A DNA stretch of 8,551 nucleotides from JAXGVG01 sp040773965 (GTDB lineage: Bacteria; Pseudomonadota; Alphaproteobacteria; UBA9219): contig JAXGVG010000076.1 in the NCBI GenBank assembly GCA_040773965.1, positions 1 to 8,551 of the forward strand. The letters are read 5' to 3'. How positions within the stretch are numbered: position 1 is the first letter of the stretch; every line of letters begins with the position of its first letter. The position numbers and the translations under genes were made by a program. Under the pieces are notes generated by a model. That model saw nothing but the letters and a program-made list of their open reading frames with translations. It was not told where the DNA came from and did not search any database. Shown here piece by piece: positions 6,358 to 8,551 of this stretch.

Positions 6358-7719
6358 TCAGTTGGCGAAAGAGGGCGTTGGCGTTCCCGGCATAACGGCC
6401 ATGCAACCTTGTCCGTGTTTAACCAGATAGGCGCAAATGGATCGGGCCGTTTTTTCTTCCATGCCCATAAAACGGGCCCGATAAATGACATTGCCGTCGC
6501 TGGCGGATACTTTCTGAAGGATCTGATCCGTGCGGCCCAGCAATTGGGGCATATTCCGCGCCATGACCGCGAGCGCCCTCTGGCCTGCAACGGCTTCGCT
6601 ATAGGCTCCGATTTGAATGCCCCATGTCCCCGCTGGCGCCGATGCCCCCTCATCAAAGGACGGGACTCTCGAAGAAGTAAACACAGAGGCAACTTTCGTA
6701 GGCAAGGCTATATAGCGGCTATCTTCCATGTCTTCCCCATCGCCCTGAGCCTCTGCGGTATCCGGCGATCCGTCTTCATAGTCACTATCTTCGCTCCCGG
6801 CACGAACATGGTAGATATGAGGTTCCATTCCGGCATAAGCGTTGGCACACCCTAGATCGAGAATGGCAGCCATCTGGTTGTCCCTTGACGCCGTCGAGCG
6901 TCCGCCAAAAACAGCGCCAATAAGCCTGGTGTTTTCCCTCACGGCAGAAGCCACCAAATTGAACCCGGAGGCGCGGACATAGCCCGTCTTGATGCCGTCC
7001 ATGCCATCATATCGCTCCATTAAGTGATTGTGATTGTTGTGTTTTTTCCCGGCATATGTGAAACTTTCTCGTCCGAACCAAGCGTAATATTGGGGATAAT
7101 GATAGATAAGCGCGTGCGCCAGCATTGCCATATCGCGGGCCGTGCTAACCTGATAGGGGTGCGGAAGTCCGGAAGAGTTGTAAAATTTGGTCTTTTTCAT
7201 GCCGAGGGATTTGGCTTGTCTCGTCATAACCTGCGCAAATCGCTCCTCGCTCCCGCCCAGGGCCTCTGCCAACACAGCGGCCGCGTCGTTCGCCGATTTC
7301 GTGACAACGCCCATGATGGCATCTTTAGCGCGAATGCTTTGCCCGCGCTTGAGTCCAAGCTTTGACGGCGACTGAGCGGCTGCATGAGCTGAAACAGGCA
7401 ATCGTTGGTCAAGGCTAAGTTTTCCTGCTTCAAGTGCTTGAAATGTAATATAAAGAGTCATCATTTTTGTTAAAGAGGCCGGATGACGAAGGCTGTCCGC
7501 GTTCGTTGCTCGCAATATACGACCGGTTCGAGCCTCAATAACAATATCCGAATACAGTGCACCCCTGTCAACGGGCAGAACCTTGTGTCTTTTTGGGGGA
7601 CCAGAACGGCGGGGACGCGTGCGCGATTTGGCTTCAGCCTCTGAAGCAATCAGCGCGCTTACGGTAAGAAGAATAAGTGTAATTTTGGCGGTTTTCCGCC
7701 AGAATGCACAGCTTAACAT
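6358..7719 (-). CDS. D-alanyl-D-alanine carboxypeptidase (PBP5-type) with C-terminal SPOR domain
   Basis: A 453-residue exported serine DD-carboxypeptidase (peptidase S11) that trims the terminal D-Ala of peptidoglycan pentapeptides in the periplasm. Residues 1-30 are a Sec signal peptide (basic WRKTAK, hydrophobic core, likely cleavage after AEA). The three catalytic motifs are present: SLTK (Ser82-Lys85), SAN (142-144) and KTG (244-246). The usual PBP5 C-terminal beta domain is absent. Instead an acidic, Asp/Glu-rich linker (about 308-334) leads to a SPOR-like domain from TWGIQIGAYS (365) to about 440. SPOR domains bind glycan strands lacking stem peptides at division sites, so septal targeting is expected. 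The dac paralogue cannot be assigned. Start: the ATG at 7719 gives a proper signal peptide, though its ribosome binding site is modest. It is transcribed divergently from the phasin gene. Confidence 0.93.
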   Translation of the reverse strand: MLSCAFWRKTAKITLILLTVSALIASEAEAKSRTRPRRSGPPKRHKVLPVDRGALYSDIVIEARTGRILRATNADSLRHPASLTKMMTLYITFQALEAGKLSLDQRLPVSAHAAAQSPSKLGLKRGQSIRAKDAIMGVVTKSANDAAAVLAEALGGSEERFAQVMTRQAKSLGMKKTKFYNSSGLPHPYQVSTARDMAMLAHALIYHYPQYYAWFGRESFTYAGKKHNNHNHLMERYDGMDGIKTGYVRASGFNLVASAVRENTRLIGAVFGGRSTASRDNQMAAILDLGCANAYAGMEPHIYHVRAGSEDSDYEDGSPDTAEAQGDGEDMEDSRYIALPTKVASVFTSSRVPSFDEGASAPAGTWGIQIGAYSEAVAGQRALAVMARNMPQLLGRTDQILQKVSASDGNVIYRARFMGMEEKTARSICAYLVKHGQGCMAVMPGTPTPSFAN

Positions 7720-7731
7720 GGGGCCTAATCT

Positions 7732-7750
7732 CTGATTCGCGGCGATTCAG
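7732..7750. promoter_or_regulatory. Imperfect dyad in the carboxypeptidase leader
   Basis: CTGATTCGC and GCGATTCAG flank a single G and pair at 8 of 9 positions. The dyad lies 13 bp upstream of the carboxypeptidase start codon, overlapping the leader and possible ribosome binding site. It might be an operator or leader hairpin. No clear sigma70 promoter for this gene was found in 7751-7823. Confidence 0.25.
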
Positions 7751-7823
7751 GGTTGGGTAGCATCTAGCGAATACTATTGAAAAGCAAGGATGTTAATTTT
7801 TTCCAAATCATGACAAGGTTTGC

Positions 7824-7852
7824 TTGACACGGAATGATGTCCGCCATATGTT
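7824..7852 (+). promoter_or_regulatory. Sigma70-type promoter of the phasin gene
   Basis: A perfect TTGACA -35 (7824-7829), a 17-bp spacer and TATGTT as -10 (7847-7852, four of six). Transcription would start near 7859, inside the adjoining inverted repeat, leaving a leader of about 90 nt. Confidence 0.7.
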
Positions 7853-7884
7853 AACAATTATGTTGCAGTGCAACATAATTGTTA
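7852..7884. promoter_or_regulatory. 33-bp inverted repeat over the phasin transcription start, candidate PhaR-type operator
   Basis: Perfect 15-bp arms TAACAATTATGTTGC (7852-7866) and GCAACATAATTGTTA (7870-7884) flank AGT. The core TTGC-AGT-GCAA resembles TGC/GCA dyads bound by PhaR, the polyhydroxybutyrate-responsive repressor of phasin genes. The repeat abuts the -10 and covers the likely start site, a good position for repression. PhaR assignment is inference. Confidence 0.6.
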
Positions 7885-7939
7885 CGACCCCGAATTCAGT
7901 ACCTTAACGCACCCCGCCAACGTCCAAAACTCATCCTAT

Positions 7940-7946
7940 GGGAGGG
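7940..7946 (+). promoter_or_regulatory. Strong ribosome binding site of the phasin gene
   Basis: GGGAGGG lies 5 nt before the ATG at 7952. It decides against the longer frame opening at a GTG at 7868, which begins inside the promoter-proximal inverted repeat and has no such site. Confidence 0.7.
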
Positions 7947-7951
7947 ATTCT

Positions 7952-8353
7952 ATGCAGCAAACAACGACGGAACAAATTGACAAGATAACGGACAACCTGA
8001 TGAAAGCCTGCTCAGATTTGAACGCCATTATGCGCGATTCCATGAATGCAGCTCTCCAGTCGGCCACAGCCCTAACGAAGGGATATGAGGAGGTGTGCGA
8101 TTCCGTTAACACAATCGTTCAGAAGTCCATTGAAAACAGCGCCCAGGCCAGCCGAGCCCTGGTCAACGCCAAAACGGTGCACGATCTGATGGATACGCAC
8201 TCGAATCTTCTGAAAAACGGTTTCGACAACATACTCGCCGAAATGAACAACATCACCCAGCTTTCAGCGCGCATTGCCCAACAAGCCGCCGAGCCCGTGA
8301 CCAATCATGTCAACGCAACGATCAACAAAATCTCGAAGAACAAGGCCGCTTAA
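7952..8353 (+). CDS. Phasin family protein (PHA granule-associated)
   Basis: A 133-residue, almost wholly helical, alanine-, asparagine- and serine-rich protein without signal peptide or membrane segment, and with a lysine-rich tail (INKISKNKAA). The pattern matches the Phasin_2-type family: an N-terminal amphipathic helix, YEEVCDSVNTIVQKSIENSAQASRALVNAKTVHDLMDTHS in the middle (a hallmark segment, here about residues 45-84), and ISQL/ITQLSARIAQQAAEPV near the end. Phasins coat polyhydroxyalkanoate granules and control their size and number. The strong promoter, strong ribosome binding site and adjacent dyad fit a highly expressed, PHA-responsive gene. No PHA synthase or depolymerase lies in the window. 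Some phasin-like proteins act outside PHA metabolism, so the granule role is probable rather than certain. Confidence 0.85.
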   Translation: MQQTTTEQIDKITDNLMKACSDLNAIMRDSMNAALQSATALTKGYEEVCDSVNTIVQKSIENSAQASRALVNAKTVHDLMDTHSNLLKNGFDNILAEMNNITQLSARIAQQAAEPVTNHVNATINKISKNKAA

Positions 8354-8384
8354 GCCTGCTTCTTCCTAAATCTACCGTTAACAG

Positions 8385-8410
8385 AACCCCCGGTTTATAT
8401 CCGGGGGTTT
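8385..8410 (+). terminator. Rho-independent terminator of the phasin gene, U-tract cut short
   Basis: AACCCCCGG (8385-8393) and CCGGGGGTT (8401-8409) form a perfect 9-bp stem with loop TTTATAT, 31 nt after the phasin stop. Only three T residues follow before the apparent insertion-sequence end begins, so the original U-tract may have been interrupted. Confidence 0.8.
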
Positions 8411-8431
8411 CAGACTGCTGACAAAGTGTCG

Positions 8432-8458
8432 AAAAGCCTGGCGAAGAGCTGGGCTTTT
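8432..8458 (+). other. Hairpin in the insertion-sequence leader
   Basis: AAAAGCC (8432-8438) and GGCTTTT (8452-8458) are perfect 7-bp arms around 13 bases, ending in a run of five T residues just before the transposase start. Such hairpins in IS ends can block transposase expression from outside transcripts. Here that is inference. Confidence 0.4.
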
Positions 8459-8472
8459 TGATTCAATGGGGC

Positions 8473-8551
8473 ATGTTGAAACGCCAAACAGCCCAGCAAA
8501 CCGAGCTTGAGATGGTAACGATTGAGAGCTTGGTTCCCTCTGATCACCTGC
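8473..8551 (+). CDS. Transposase, N-terminal fragment (IS1182/IS5-like, DUF772-type)
   Basis: The first 26 codons of a frame that runs off the window: MLKRQTAQQTELEMVTIESL, then VPSDHL. The pattern of a short polar start, then E-M-V-x-I-(E/D)-x-LVP-x-DHL, is the typical beginning of IS1182 and related IS5-superfamily transposases, where LRKID usually follows. The catalytic DDE residues would lie downstream, outside the window. An overlapping ATG at 8466 is in another frame and gives no family match. Whether the transposase is intact cannot be judged. Confidence 0.7.
   Translation, partial: MLKRQTAQQTELEMVTIESLVPSDHL

Larger units (their letters stand above)
8411..8551 (+). mobile_element. 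Left end of an insertion sequence (IS1182/IS5-like), truncated by window edge
   Basis: The sequence from about 8411 (CAGACTGCTGACAAAGTG...) looks like a short IS terminal region of about 60 bp followed directly by a transposase start at 8473. The outer boundary is placed where the terminator T-run ends. It cannot be fixed without the right end and target duplication, which lie outside the window. Family assignment rests on the first transposase residues. Confidence 0.6.

Noticed and set aside
7868..7951. Longer phasin start at the GTG at 7868
   Set aside because: It begins inside the operator-like inverted repeat, lacks a ribosome binding site, and adds residues not typical of phasins; the ATG at 7952 has a strong GGGAGGG.

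Overview
The window looks like a chromosomal segment of an alphaproteobacterium. The evidence is a DUF2336 protein (a family found mainly in Alphaproteobacteria), a PBP5-type D-Ala-D-Ala carboxypeptidase ending in a SPOR domain, and a small phasin preceded by a TTGC-N3-GCAA dyad of the kind associated with PHA regulators. Base composition is moderately GC-rich. An order-level placement (for example Micavibrio-like or Rhodospirillales-like) would be a guess.

Layout. (1) Positions 1-3992, minus strand: one uninterrupted reading frame of at least 1330 codons whose 3' end lies outside the window. It encodes a giant surface or appendage protein: a basic cytoplasmic leader, one hydrophobic helix, a pseudopilin-like globular head with four cysteines, then a long repetitive shaft of phage-tail-fibre and YadA-head-like modules. 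The short frames listed on either strand across this span are shadows of it. (2) 3993-4481: non-coding, with a probable promoter and leader for the giant gene, a hairpin-like dyad and a 25-bp near-perfect palindrome. (3) 4482-5594, minus: DUF2336 protein. (4) 5595-5834: divergent intergenic region. (5) 5835-6350, plus: adenine phosphoribosyltransferase (apt). (6) 6358-7719, minus: D-alanyl-D-alanine carboxypeptidase with SPOR domain, converging on apt with 7 bp between stops. (7) 7720-7951: divergent control region with a strong sigma70-type promoter and a 15-bp-arm inverted repeat. (8) 7952-8353, plus: phasin. (9) 8385-8410: its terminator hairpin. (10) about 8411 to the end: left end of an insertion sequence with the first 26 codons of an IS1182/IS5-like transposase.

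The genes do not form one pathway: purine salvage, wall trimming, PHA granule coating and an alphaproteobacterial protein of unknown function are ordinary housekeeping neighbours. The most unusual item is the giant gene. Its amino end resembles a type IV pilin or type II secretion pseudopilin (basic residues, Gly-Phe junction, hydrophobic helix, DPWG...ISAG motif), while the rest resembles a phage tail fibre or trimeric adhesin. This suggests a pilus-tip or envelope-anchored adhesin analogous in architecture to PilV-type tip adhesins. That role is inferred, not shown.
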